Assembly: GCA_964562575.1 (NCBI GenBank)
Contig: CAZLTY010000051.1
Coordinates: 1 to 22,568 of the forward strand
From: SG8-4 sp964562575
Lineage (GTDB): Bacteria; Planctomycetota; Phycisphaerae; Sedimentisphaerales; Anaerobacaceae
Length of the DNA stretch: 22,568 nucleotides
Reading direction: 5' to 3'
Shown here: in pieces, positions 15,313-22,568 of the stretch
How positions within the stretch are numbered: position 1 is the first letter of the stretch
Layout of the letters: every line of letters starts with the position of its first letter
Program-made: the position numbers and the translations under genes
The notes under the pieces: generated by a model
The model's database searches: none
What the model saw: the letters and a program-made list of their open reading frames with translations, nothing else
What the model was told of the DNA's origin: nothing

Positions 15313-15632
15313 TATTGTCAACGCTCCAATCTTCCAGAAAGTCTGAACCTGTTCAGTTTCTATATAGTAATAACGCCCCAGAACATATTTTGTTTAAAAA
15401 ATATTCTTGAGCCGTGATTTTCCCTCAACGATTCACAGAGTTCCGGACTCGATTCGGGCAAATCCAAGGTCTGTGGAGACATTTTGGTGACGCGATGTCC
15501 CTCGGTCTCGGCGGTGTTTCCTAACGCTCCAGTCATCGCTGTTCGAACATTGTTAGGCTCTCACGGGGAAAGCGGACTTTGCGACATGGAAAGGGCAGGC
15601 CAGCATGGTAAAGAGGCTCCAGGGTGAGATTC
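15313..15632. other. Intergenic stretch between two minus-strand genes
   Basis: About 320 bases holding the leader of the hydrolase gene with its inverted repeat, an AT-rich segment (about 15380-15408) that may contain a promoter I could not define, and the 3' region of the kinase gene with no clear terminator. Confidence 0.4.
15343..15356. promoter_or_regulatory. Inverted repeat upstream of the beta-lactamase-fold gene
   Basis: CTGAAC, two bases, GTTCAG, about 30 nt before the ATG at 15312. It is a possible operator or short mRNA hairpin. The 2-nt spacing does not fit the GAAC-N4-GTTC LexA box of Gram-positive bacteria. Confidence 0.3.
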
Positions 15633-17987
15633 TCAAGGGCCAAGGACCACCCGTCCAATATTGGCTAGGGGTCCTTCCACGGCATCGTTATAGTACGTAT
15701 AAGAGAAATACAGGTATTCCTTTTCGGACCTGGTGTCATGAAAATAATGTGGATTGGCCAAGGCTATTATCCCCTCGACACGATTGCTCAACTCTGACCA
15801 TTCGGCTTCATTGAATAGACAAGTTCTGTTATCCCAGTGGATTCCGTCAGGGCTCGTCGCAAATCCAATGGATCCCGTTCCCCGGGTCCACCCCGGTTCG
15901 TTCCCTGCGCGGAAAAACATCCAATACATGTTTGTCCCTCGTGACCTGTAAACTACCGACGGTTCTCCGACGTACCTGTCCCAATTGCCGGGTTCCCCTG
16001 CTTCAAGTACCATCTGCCTGTCTGGACCAAGCTGACTGGGCCAGATTATTCCATCTCGACTTACTGCCCGGCCTATTCCACCTAAACACGGTTTTGTGGA
16101 GAACCGGCCCGTGTCTCCGGCAGATGTATAGTACAACACATACGCATTGTCGAGTTGCAGGATGCTGCTTGGCCTCACATCGTAGTTGTCCCATCCTCCT
16201 GCCATGTACAGAGGATTCATGGCATGCTCCACATGCTCCTTGTAGTGAATGCCATCACGACTTGACGAAGACATTCCCGTACACCCGGCCCACTCTGAAC
16301 ATGGACGAGGCCCTTCGAAATAGTAACGGTGATGGTAGAGTCGATAGCCATCAGAGATCTTGACAACGAGTGGATTGTCGGTACGTTGGTCTCCGGATAC
16401 GATATCGCCTCGTGGATCTGCCGTGTGAACGACCTGACGATTGATCCATTCACACCCGTTTTGAGAATAGGCATGTCCGATCCAATGGTCTCCAGAGGTC
16501 CACTTTGTGTATTCCATATACCACATGCGATAGGGACCTCGCTCTTGATCCTCAGGGATCTCAGGATCATACAGAATGAAAGGGGACATCACCCCTGCAT
16601 GAGCCTTCATTGTCAACGGTGTGAGGACCACCTCGAAGGTGCTCAGGAGGACCTTGGGGATTGCCAGTGGCTGTGGATCTTCCGGTATCAGAATGTCATT
16701 CGTGGCGTCTACGGATTCAGAAACGGAAGAGTTCTGTGTCTTTGAGAGCAGGAATCGATGTCCATAGAAGAAGCAAACTGTCAAGATGAGACTCAGCATA
16801 CCTGTCAAAATTGCCCACTTCCGCGGACTCATGCGTATGAGACAAACTTGCGAGGAACTCATGACTCCTGCGGCCAGAGGCTGCTTATTCAAATAACGGC
16901 CAATATCTTCGGATAGGGCAGCGATCGAAGAGTAACGATTCTTCGGTTCACGGGCTAAGCAGGTCATGACAATGGTATCAAGCTCTTCATCAATCGAGCC
17001 ATCATACTCCCTGGGATTCTGTACGTCCTCTTCTACAATCCGCTTGAGGACCTCGTATCGGCTGCCGGACATGTCCCTGGGCAGATGCCCTGTGAGCAGT
17101 TGATACAGGATGGCGCCTATACTGTGGACGTCGGTGTGTTCATCAATGTCCTGATGATGTCCTGCCGCCTGTTCTGGGGCCATATACGCCGGTGTGCCGA
17201 TGATTTCGCTGTCCATGGAGATCGTGATGTTCCAATCCTCTTTGGTGAATGCCCTGGCGAGGCCAAAATCCAGGACATGGGGTTCGCCATCCGAGGTGAC
17301 CAGGATGTTGGAGGGCTTGAGATCACAATGCACGATACCGAGCTCATGGGCAGATGTAAGGGCATCGCAGACCTTGCGCATGAGCTTGAGGATGGCCTCA
17401 TGATCGAGTTTTTGCTCCCACGTATAGCGGTCGAGTTGGACCCCATCAATTAGTTCCATAGCATAGTAGTAGAGCCCCCGGTGCACGCCGCTGTCATAGA
17501 TGCGGGCAATATTGGGATGCGTCAACTTGGCAGCCAGGGCCACCTCTCGCTTAAAACGCTTTTGGGCTTTCTTGGCCGTAGATCGCCTCTGAGCGAGCGT
17601 CTTGAGGGCAATCTCTCGCTTTGTGCTCAACTGGACGGCCCGCCACACAGTGCCCATGCCGCCTTCGCCGAGTTGTTCGAGGATGGTGTAGTCCTCGATT
17701 TGGGGATAGGGCTCTTCTGACTGATCTGGGGAGATATTCTTGGATGTGTTTCTCAGGTCCTGACTGATCGTGGGAAATGACTGCGGATGAGTGTTCGGCA
17801 TCGCATTGGACGCGGGATCTTCGACGACTTTGACTTCGTAATCACCCAGTACGACGGGCTCTCCCATCTTGACAAAAACCTTACCCCGTGAGCCGACACT
17901 AATTTGCAATCCCCGCCTTGCCTTATCTGCATTGACTTGACGTTGTTCAATGAGCTTACCATTCTGTCGGACCTCGATATACGCCAT
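15633..17987 (-). CDS. Transmembrane Ser/Thr kinase with exported glycosidase-like five-bladed propeller (module C)
   Basis: A 784-residue receptor kinase from the ATG at 17987; an in-frame GTG at 18029 adds 14 residues without a better ribosome site. Order: a short beta-rich head (1-56) reminiscent of an FHA core; kinase domain (about 99-370) with GEGGMG (107-112), Lys129, HCD at 220-222 in HCDLKPSN (Cys replaces the usual Arg), DFG at 240-242, GTPAYMAPEQ; one membrane helix (about 391-408); then an exported domain (about 446-784) with five aromatic strands (YRMWYME 486, YRLYHHR 548, YVLYYTS 616, MYWMFFR 687, YLYFSYT 758), four followed by an S-x-D/N-G-x-x-W turn. That pattern fits five-bladed GH43/GH32/GH130-like propellers. 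A role as a saccharide sensor that signals through the kinase is inferred. It has its own promoter and follows the adaptor and sigma genes. Confidence 0.9.
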   Translation of the reverse strand: MAYIEVRQNGKLIEQRQVNADKARRGLQISVGSRGKVFVKMGEPVVLGDYEVKVVEDPASNAMPNTHPQSFPTISQDLRNTSKNISPDQSEEPYPQIEDYTILEQLGEGGMGTVWRAVQLSTKREIALKTLAQRRSTAKKAQKRFKREVALAAKLTHPNIARIYDSGVHRGLYYYAMELIDGVQLDRYTWEQKLDHEAILKLMRKVCDALTSAHELGIVHCDLKPSNILVTSDGEPHVLDFGLARAFTKEDWNITISMDSEIIGTPAYMAPEQAAGHHQDIDEHTDVHSIGAILYQLLTGHLPRDMSGSRYEVLKRIVEEDVQNPREYDGSIDEELDTIVMTCLAREPKNRYSSIAALSEDIGRYLNKQPLAAGVMSSSQVCLIRMSPRKWAILTGMLSLILTVCFFYGHRFLLSKTQNSSVSESVDATNDILIPEDPQPLAIPKVLLSTFEVVLTPLTMKAHAGVMSPFILYDPEIPEDQERGPYRMWYMEYTKWTSGDHWIGHAYSQNGCEWINRQVVHTADPRGDIVSGDQRTDNPLVVKISDGYRLYHHRYYFEGPRPCSEWAGCTGMSSSSRDGIHYKEHVEHAMNPLYMAGGWDNYDVRPSSILQLDNAYVLYYTSAGDTGRFSTKPCLGGIGRAVSRDGIIWPSQLGPDRQMVLEAGEPGNWDRYVGEPSVVYRSRGTNMYWMFFRAGNEPGWTRGTGSIGFATSPDGIHWDNRTCLFNEAEWSELSNRVEGIIALANPHYFHDTRSEKEYLYFSYTYYNDAVEGPLANIGRVVLGP

Positions 17988-18060
17988 GGTCGTCAGCCAA
18001 GTTCCAAACAAGTGAAAATCGTAGGCCACACCGCAGAGGTATATGCCTAGTCTACATAAT

Positions 18061-18089
18061 ATTGTATGTTGTTTTACTTAGCATTTCAA
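18061..18089 (-). promoter_or_regulatory. Sigma70-type promoter of the propeller kinase gene
   Basis: On the minus strand: TTGAAA, a 17-nt spacer, then TACAAT, each 5 of 6 matches. The predicted start near 18054 is about 67 nt before the ATG at 17987 and after the stop of the 174-residue gene, so the kinase can be made independently of the sigma gene. Confidence 0.55.
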
Positions 18090-18149
18090 AGACTCGGCCA
18101 GGATGATATTCAAGGCAGTTTCCTATCCATCGTCTTGAAGTGTCTTGAC

Positions 18150-18674
18150 TCAATGCTTCTTCTGGCAATATTTGCAGGCCCTGGCAAAAAGCTGGGCGAA
18201 ATGCTTTTCAATCCAGCCAATCTTGCTCAGTCTGCCAAATGCATTGGCTAGCTCTGCATAGCTATACCTGGTGATCTTCGCGTCGTGACATAGTAAGGCA
18301 TGGGCAATAGCCGCATAGTAGAGTGTGTTGGCGATCATATGTTCATCGTCTGATTGACTGCCACGTGAAAGATCCTTTGCATACTGCTTTATGTCGTCGA
18401 TAACAGACAACTCCGCCTCGGGATTCCGAAGATACTGTCCCAATTTTTCTCCTGTTAGCAAACCAAGCGTCTGACAGAAATCTGCAAGGATATCTGGAAG
18501 CAATTCCAACCGATCGTCATCCAGCGGTAAGGTTTTGGAGAGAAGTTCTTGCCAAAGCCGGGTCTTTTCCTGCTCAGGATGGGTTGATCGGGTCCCGGGG
18601 CTCTCAAGCCCCATTCTTAACAAGCGCCTGAGTTTCCTCTTATCAAGGCCAAATGTTGTCGAGCAGTCTTTCAT
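18150..18674 (-). CDS. Stand-alone homologue of the kinase N-terminal domain (module C adaptor candidate)
   Basis: A 174-residue soluble, mostly helical protein with no signal peptide. It is not a family I can name, but its second half aligns clearly with residues 90-167 of the TPR kinase at 7386-10271: both share SDxEHxIxxTxYxAAIAxxL, HxxKI, and LAxxFxxLSxxxWxxxxxxxLFxxAxxxCQ. Here the domain is a separate gene, 71 bp after the sigma gene and about 160 bp before the kinase gene, in the same orientation. A domain found fused to a kinase in one module and adjacent to it in another probably contacts the kinase, the sigma factor or both; an adaptor or anti-sigma-like role is inferred. The ribosome site is weak (GAAGAAG, about 10 nt upstream). 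Confidence 0.82.
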   Translation of the reverse strand: MKDCSTTFGLDKRKLRRLLRMGLESPGTRSTHPEQEKTRLWQELLSKTLPLDDDRLELLPDILADFCQTLGLLTGEKLGQYLRNPEAELSVIDDIKQYAKDLSRGSQSDDEHMIANTLYYAAIAHALLCHDAKITRYSYAELANAFGRLSKIGWIEKHFAQLFARACKYCQKKH

Positions 18675-18745
18675 TGTGAATCGTCTTCTTCAGACTTTCA
18701 TTATCTCCGCTGATAAGTTCGCAGTTCTTTCATGAATCATGCGCT

Positions 18746-19570
18746 TTAGCCGCCAAAAATTCTCAACAGCTCCATCAATTCGGTGTCAATATCCTCCTCG
18801 GCACCCACGGATTCCCGCAGGTGTCGCCGAAGAATCGATCTAAAACGTCGCTTGACGGTTGTAACCATATTGGAGGCTGTTGCTTCGTTTTCGATGCTGT
18901 AAAGCCTGCATATATCACGAAAAGAAGGCATAGCACTGTCATCGAATATCGGTGCCAGGACGCGATCATGAAATACCGCCCATTGGACACCTTTTCCGGA
19001 GCGATGACAGACTTCACAGAGTTCTGCGAGAGTTTTATCCAGCAATTCTGCAGCCCAAGCTCGAGAATAGGCCTGCTCGGGACTGTCCGCAGTTGCAGGT
19101 TCCGGAAGATTCACTTCCTCCAGAGAGATCATCTGGTTAAGAGGACGCCGTTTTTGGGCGGAACGCCTACGCTCAAAGCTGGCCAGATATCGCTCCAGGG
19201 CAACCAAAAGGAAGTTCCGCAAGCGGCCTTTAGCCTGGCGGGCGTGGTCGAATAGTCCGCGGCCCAGGACGATCTCGTGGAAATAACCCTGGGTCAGGTC
19301 TTTGGCCAGGTTGTGGTCATATCCTTTTTTGCGAATATACCAGAAGACCGGCGACCAGTACCGCGTTAAAAGGGATTCCAACAGGGCTTTGTGTAAAGAA
19401 TCATCAGACTCCCGCAACTGTCGGATCTCCGACCATTGTGTGGTTTGAAACCACTTGTTTGCATCCCTTGAGCTTGTCCAGTCAGCTTTTCCCATGGCCT
19501 TGAACGAATATATATCCCCAAGGAACGAGGTTTCCAGCGGCTCGGAGTATCCATAATTCCACAAATCCAT
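18746..19570 (-). CDS. ECF-type RNA polymerase sigma factor (module C)
   Basis: A 274-residue paralogue of the sigma factor at 10278. Shared segments include TTQWSEI, KDLTQGYFHEIVLGRGL in region 2, FHDRVLAPIFD, then PSFRDICRLYSIE and ASNMVTTVKRR in region 4, and the tail EEDIDTELMELLRIF. The start is uncertain: an in-frame ATG at 19495 (MGKADWTSS) gives an N-terminus of the same length as the paralogue, while the ATG at 19570 adds 25 residues without homology; neither has a strong ribosome site. It is followed by the 174-residue adaptor candidate and the propeller kinase, and is divergent from the dockerin beta-helix gene (174-bp gap). No anti-sigma factor of a known class is visible. It should direct RNA polymerase to a module-specific regulon; its targets are not known. 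Confidence 0.93.
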   Translation of the reverse strand: MDLWNYGYSEPLETSFLGDIYSFKAMGKADWTSSRDANKWFQTTQWSEIRQLRESDDSLHKALLESLLTRYWSPVFWYIRKKGYDHNLAKDLTQGYFHEIVLGRGLFDHARQAKGRLRNFLLVALERYLASFERRRSAQKRRPLNQMISLEEVNLPEPATADSPEQAYSRAWAAELLDKTLAELCEVCHRSGKGVQWAVFHDRVLAPIFDDSAMPSFRDICRLYSIENEATASNMVTTVKRRFRSILRRHLRESVGAEEDIDTELMELLRIFGG

Positions 19571-19744
19571 TCTAACTCTGGATCATTCTTTGGATAGAAA
19601 TATCTTTTTTCTTCCAGCGCATGAAAAGGCTGTTCTCTGCGAACTTATCATTAAGAAAGGACTCAAGATGCAACATAAGGACGACAAAAGTGAGAAAGTT
19701 GCAAAAGCTCATATCGAATAACGGCAGACTAATGGAGGTAGAAA

Positions 19745-22030
19745 ATGGCAGAGAGAACTTCAACAATCGTTTTGACAAGTGCGGCTTTCTTCCTGTTTAC
19801 GAGCGTTTGCGGGCTTGCAGCCGAGTACACTCACATCTGGATCGACCAGAAACGTGGCGTCAACAAGTCAGACACACCTGGCACACAAGAGCAGCCCTTC
19901 AGGTCGATCACCTATGCCCTGACCCGGACAGAGTATCTAGGGCGGTCCGAACCGTGGTGGGTCCATGTCGGGCCGGGGATTTACGACGCTAATTCAGTCA
20001 AGGCACAGAATGAACAGGAGGCATTCCCGATCACGCTCCGGCACGGAATGATCTTCGAAGGGGCCGATCCATGCAGTTGCATCCTGGATGGCAGGTACGA
20101 CGACGCAGGGAACAGCGCGCTTCTCTTTGCGGAACTTGCTACAGTTGAGGTTCGCGGGCTGACGCTGCGTAATATGATTCACTACGGAGCCGGAGTCGCG
20201 ATCGAGCTTGTCAATTGCGCTGGCAGGATTGAAAACTGCGTCTTTCACCACAACGACCGCGGGCTGTGGCTCGCGCCACCTGTTGGCCCGCCTAGGCCTT
20301 TTGACATTATGTCCTGTAAGTTCAATGACAATGAACTCCCCGGAGGAGGGGGCAGCGGATTCCACGTCGAGGGCAACCTGACGGGCAACATTGTCAACTG
20401 CACGTTTGCTGGGAACCGAGCATACACCTGCGGTGGTTTCCGCGTCACTGGCAGCTTGAACGGAAACGTCGAAGGCTGCATGTTCTGGGGGAACACCGCA
20501 GGCTCAGGTGCCGGATTCTATGCGCACGCTGTTAACGGGGACATCACACGCTGTACCTTCGAGGGAAACAGTATTGGTGGGGGATTTCAGGTCGACCTGC
20601 TAAATGGTGATGTCACTAAGAGCATATTCATCGGCAATTCTTCTAACGGGTGTGGCGGCGGGTTTTCTGCGTGGACGCTTGCAGGCGATGTGGAGGATTG
20701 CACGTTCGTACGAAACTCGGCCTACTATGGTAGCGCGCTCCTTGTGGAAGACGCACCGAACACAATGGTCAGGTGCTGTGAGTTCGTTGAAAATACTGAC
20801 AACCGGCAAGGCGCCCTGGCCCTACGACGGTTCCCCGGCGGATTAATCGAGAACTGCAGATTCGTCGGCAACGGCTGTGGTAGTATATGGCTGGACAGCG
20901 GTGCGTTCGGCGTCGAGGCAGCGGTGATCCGGAATTGTCTGTTCGTTGCCCCAGATTCTCTTGGCAACGTGGACGGTTGGGCGATACAGACTGGGCACAA
21001 CACGCTGATTGCGAATAACACGATGGTAGGCCGTGGGCTCACGACACAAGCGTGGGATACGACGATTAGCTTACAGATAGGATCATTGGCTTGGCAGGGC
21101 GTCCTGGAAAGTCGCGTATGCAACAATGTAATCGCTCAGACCCAGGAGGGTATTCGGGTCCCCGAGGGCACGGATGTACCCATCAGTTATAATCTGTTCT
21201 ACAATGTGGAGCAGATCATTAGCCAGGGTGAGATCTATCTTGGCAATGATCTGTGGTGGATTGAGTCAAAGCTGAGCAGTTTTAGGAACAATGTCTATTG
21301 CGATCCTGGGTTTGTCCTCGGGGATCTGACGTATCACATAGGCGCTTCTTCGCCCTGCGTTGATTCGGGAGATCCCAACTACGTGCCTGAAACGGACGAA
21401 ACCGACCTTGATGGCAAGCCTCGTTTGGCCGGTTATGCTGTCGACAAGGGCGCGTATGAGCTACAGAGCTTACCTGACATTCCTCCTCAACTCCTCAAAG
21501 CTGTGTCGCGTAAAATGCACGGCGAGATAGGCGTTTTCGACATCGAGCTATCGCTGGATCCTAACGAGGTAGGCGTCGAGGGGCGAGTCGGCGGACCGGT
21601 GATGATTGTTCTGACGCTCAGCGAACCCGTCTATGCCGCGGATGGATCGTGCGATGTAGGCCAGGAAGTATTAATCTCCGATCCAGACGTGGCCGCTTCT
21701 GCAACGCTAAACTGTGTCGATAATACCATAATAATAGAGATGAGCGATCTGCCGGATGGTACGTGCATGTCGATTACACTGGAGGGCCTAATCGACGCAG
21801 ACGCTGAAGAGACCGAGAAAGATGCAGAGGTGTTTCTGTTGGTGCTTCGTGGTGATGTGAATGGCGACGGCACGGTGGACACACTGGACGTGAACCAAGT
21901 GAACAACGCTCTATTTGAACCTGCTGATGTTCCAGACTTCCAATTTGACGTCAATACTGATGGTGAAATCAATGAGTTGGATACAAACGTGGTGAAGGAC
22001 AGTCTGGGTGGGACAGCGGTGTGTCCGTAA
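19745..22030 (+). CDS. Exported right-handed beta-helix protein with C-terminal type I dockerin
   Basis: A 761-residue secreted protein with GGAGG 6 nt before the ATG. A signal sequence ends near GLAA (residue about 26). Residues about 30-570 open with a DUF1565-like start (QPFRSITYAL, WVHVGPGIYD) and continue as a right-handed parallel beta-helix: repeated turns of the form xxC-x-F-xx-N(S/T/R)-x-x-x-G-x-GF, e.g. IVNCTFAGN, VEGCMFWGN, ITRCTFEGN, VEDCTFVRN, as in pectate-lyase-like and Pmp-repeat proteins. After a linker domain (about 575-700) comes a dockerin: DVNGDGTVDTLD (from 704) and DVNTDGEINELD (from 735), two calcium-binding F-hand loops. Dockerins bind cohesins or act as anchoring domains. 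The helix may bind or cleave acidic polysaccharide, but no catalytic residues can be fixed. It is divergent from sigma module C and may be its target (inferred). Confidence 0.92.
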   Translation: MAERTSTIVLTSAAFFLFTSVCGLAAEYTHIWIDQKRGVNKSDTPGTQEQPFRSITYALTRTEYLGRSEPWWVHVGPGIYDANSVKAQNEQEAFPITLRHGMIFEGADPCSCILDGRYDDAGNSALLFAELATVEVRGLTLRNMIHYGAGVAIELVNCAGRIENCVFHHNDRGLWLAPPVGPPRPFDIMSCKFNDNELPGGGGSGFHVEGNLTGNIVNCTFAGNRAYTCGGFRVTGSLNGNVEGCMFWGNTAGSGAGFYAHAVNGDITRCTFEGNSIGGGFQVDLLNGDVTKSIFIGNSSNGCGGGFSAWTLAGDVEDCTFVRNSAYYGSALLVEDAPNTMVRCCEFVENTDNRQGALALRRFPGGLIENCRFVGNGCGSIWLDSGAFGVEAAVIRNCLFVAPDSLGNVDGWAIQTGHNTLIANNTMVGRGLTTQAWDTTISLQIGSLAWQGVLESRVCNNVIAQTQEGIRVPEGTDVPISYNLFYNVEQIISQGEIYLGNDLWWIESKLSSFRNNVYCDPGFVLGDLTYHIGASSPCVDSGDPNYVPETDETDLDGKPRLAGYAVDKGAYELQSLPDIPPQLLKAVSRKMHGEIGVFDIELSLDPNEVGVEGRVGGPVMIVLTLSEPVYAADGSCDVGQEVLISDPDVAASATLNCVDNTIIIEMSDLPDGTCMSITLEGLIDADAEETEKDAEVFLLVLRGDVNGDGTVDTLDVNQVNNALFEPADVPDFQFDVNTDGEINELDTNVVKDSLGGTAVCP

Positions 22031-22132
22031 AGTTGATTGTCAACCGCATGTGTTTCCTTTTTTTGCGTACTCCCACCCATAACGGCTGGGACTCAGTTTG
22101 TTGTGCCTCCAGTGTACTATGAAAGGCTTGTT

Positions 22133-22170
22133 GGCTGGCAGCTTGGGAGAGTTGCCAGCCCTTGATTTTT
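22133..22170 (+). terminator. Rho-independent terminator after the dockerin gene
   Basis: GGCTGGCA (22133-22140) pairs with TGCCAGCC (22153-22160) across a 12-nt loop, followed by CTTGATTTTT. It lies about 100 nt after the stop codon at 22030. Confidence 0.75.
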
Positions 22171-22198
22171 CGCACAGTCCGTTTTCCGAAGAATTCCG

Positions 22199-22279
22199 AT
22201 GTCTTCCAACTGGCGAAAGCTGACCTACTATGGAGCTTATATTCTTACCTACTGGGCGTTGGTTGCGGAGTTCGTGTAG
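22199..22279 (+). CDS. Possible 26-residue single-span membrane peptide
   Basis: ATG to TAG encodes a peptide that begins MSSNWRKLTYYG and continues with a hydrophobic stretch (AYILTYWALVAEFV). A basic N-terminus followed by one hydrophobic helix suits a small inner-membrane protein. The ribosome site is weak (GAAGAA, 5 nt upstream), and it lies after a terminator with no promoter that I can see. It may also be a remnant of a longer gene or chance. Confidence 0.25.
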   Translation: MSSNWRKLTYYGAYILTYWALVAEFV

Positions 22280-22468
22280 GACCCTTTACCTTCAACAAAC
22301 TACCTTCGAAGTAGAGCCTGTCAATATTCAGGGTATGTCCACGACGTGGATTCAAGGTGTATTTCGTAAGATCATCGGTGTCGTACGGAGAAGATTGCGT
22401 TCTTTGGCCGTGCAAATGAGAAATGACGTGCTATAGTGGGTAATCAACTAGTCGATGGAGATAGAAAG

Positions 22469-22568
22469 ATGGATATATCAAAAAGCATTTTGAAGACAAT
22501 GATCGTAATAGCTGTCTTGGCTTATGCCGGGTTGGCTACTGCAAGTGCAGAAGGCGATTCGACTCGAT
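22469..22568 (+). CDS. Start of an exported protein (cut by window end)
   Basis: The first 33 codons of a gene that runs off the window. ATG at 22469 has GGAG (22457-22460) 8 nt upstream. The sequence opens with a basic start (MDISKSILK), a hydrophobic core (TMIVIAVLAYAGLA) and a signal-peptidase site after ATASA, so the product is secreted or periplasmic. Nothing of the mature protein beyond EGDSTR is available, so no family can be given. A TATAGT -10 word lies about 32 nt upstream. Confidence 0.75.
   Translation, partial: MDISKSILKTMIVIAVLAYAGLATASAEGDSTR

Larger units (their letters stand above)
22031..22468. other. Intergenic stretch before the last gene
   Basis: About 440 bases with the terminator (22133-22170), a possible 26-residue membrane peptide (22199-22279), and, just before the last gene, a good -10 word TATAGT (22432-22437) whose best -35 partner, GTGCAA, is weak. 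Confidence 0.4.

Noticed and set aside
15343..15356. LexA-type SOS box upstream of the hydrolase gene
   Set aside because: GAAC and GTTC are only 2 nt apart; the Gram-positive LexA box has 4 nt between them. It is kept only as an unnamed inverted repeat.
19621..19992. A 123-codon plus-strand frame before and overlapping the dockerin gene
   Set aside because: It has no ribosome site and overlaps the well-supported start at 19745 in another frame, so it is a shadow.

Overview
The window looks like chromosomal DNA of a Planctomycetota bacterium, probably an uncultured Phycisphaerae/Sedimentisphaerales-type lineage. The evidence is two modules of a planctomycete-style ECF sigma factor next to a large transmembrane Ser/Thr kinase (one with eight 42-residue TPRs), a secreted beta-helix protein with a C-terminal type I dockerin, a choice-of-anchor-C protein, an FG-GAP propeller protein, and many exported proteins of no recognisable family. 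The taxon is inferred from gene content only.

Layout. (1) 199-5012: an unrecognised exported protein on the minus strand, then a plus-strand pair, an FG-GAP propeller protein and an unrecognised 548-residue exported protein. (2) 5207-7331: a hairpin that can terminate in both directions, a cold-shock protein gene (minus), and an exported CIA30-MsrB-MsrA three-domain protein. (3) 7386-11185: module B, promoter, ECF sigma factor, then a kinase with TPRs; a choice-of-anchor-C exported protein is divergent from it. (4) 12536-13668: gene-poor stretch with a 171-bp near-palindrome, a 21-bp inverted repeat flanked by direct repeats, and a tRNA-Arg(CCG) with a clear sigma70-type promoter. (5) 13669-15312: serine beta-lactamase-fold hydrolase. 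(6) 15633-19570: module C, ECF sigma factor, a 174-residue stand-alone protein, then a kinase whose extracytoplasmic part is a glycosidase-like five-bladed propeller; a dockerin beta-helix protein is divergent from it. (7) 22031-22568: terminator, a possible 26-residue membrane peptide, and the first 33 codons of another exported protein.

Most interesting point: modules B and C are paralogous but differently assembled. The 174-residue protein of module C matches the N-terminal ~170 residues of the module B kinase, so the same domain is fused to the kinase in one module and lies between sigma factor and kinase in the other. The exported halves differ completely (TPRs versus sugar-enzyme-like propeller), and each sigma gene is divergent from a gene for a secreted surface-type protein. 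I infer two parallel envelope-sensing circuits: exported sensor, transmembrane Ser/Thr kinase, adaptor domain, ECF sigma factor, extracellular protein. None of these links is demonstrated by the sequence alone.
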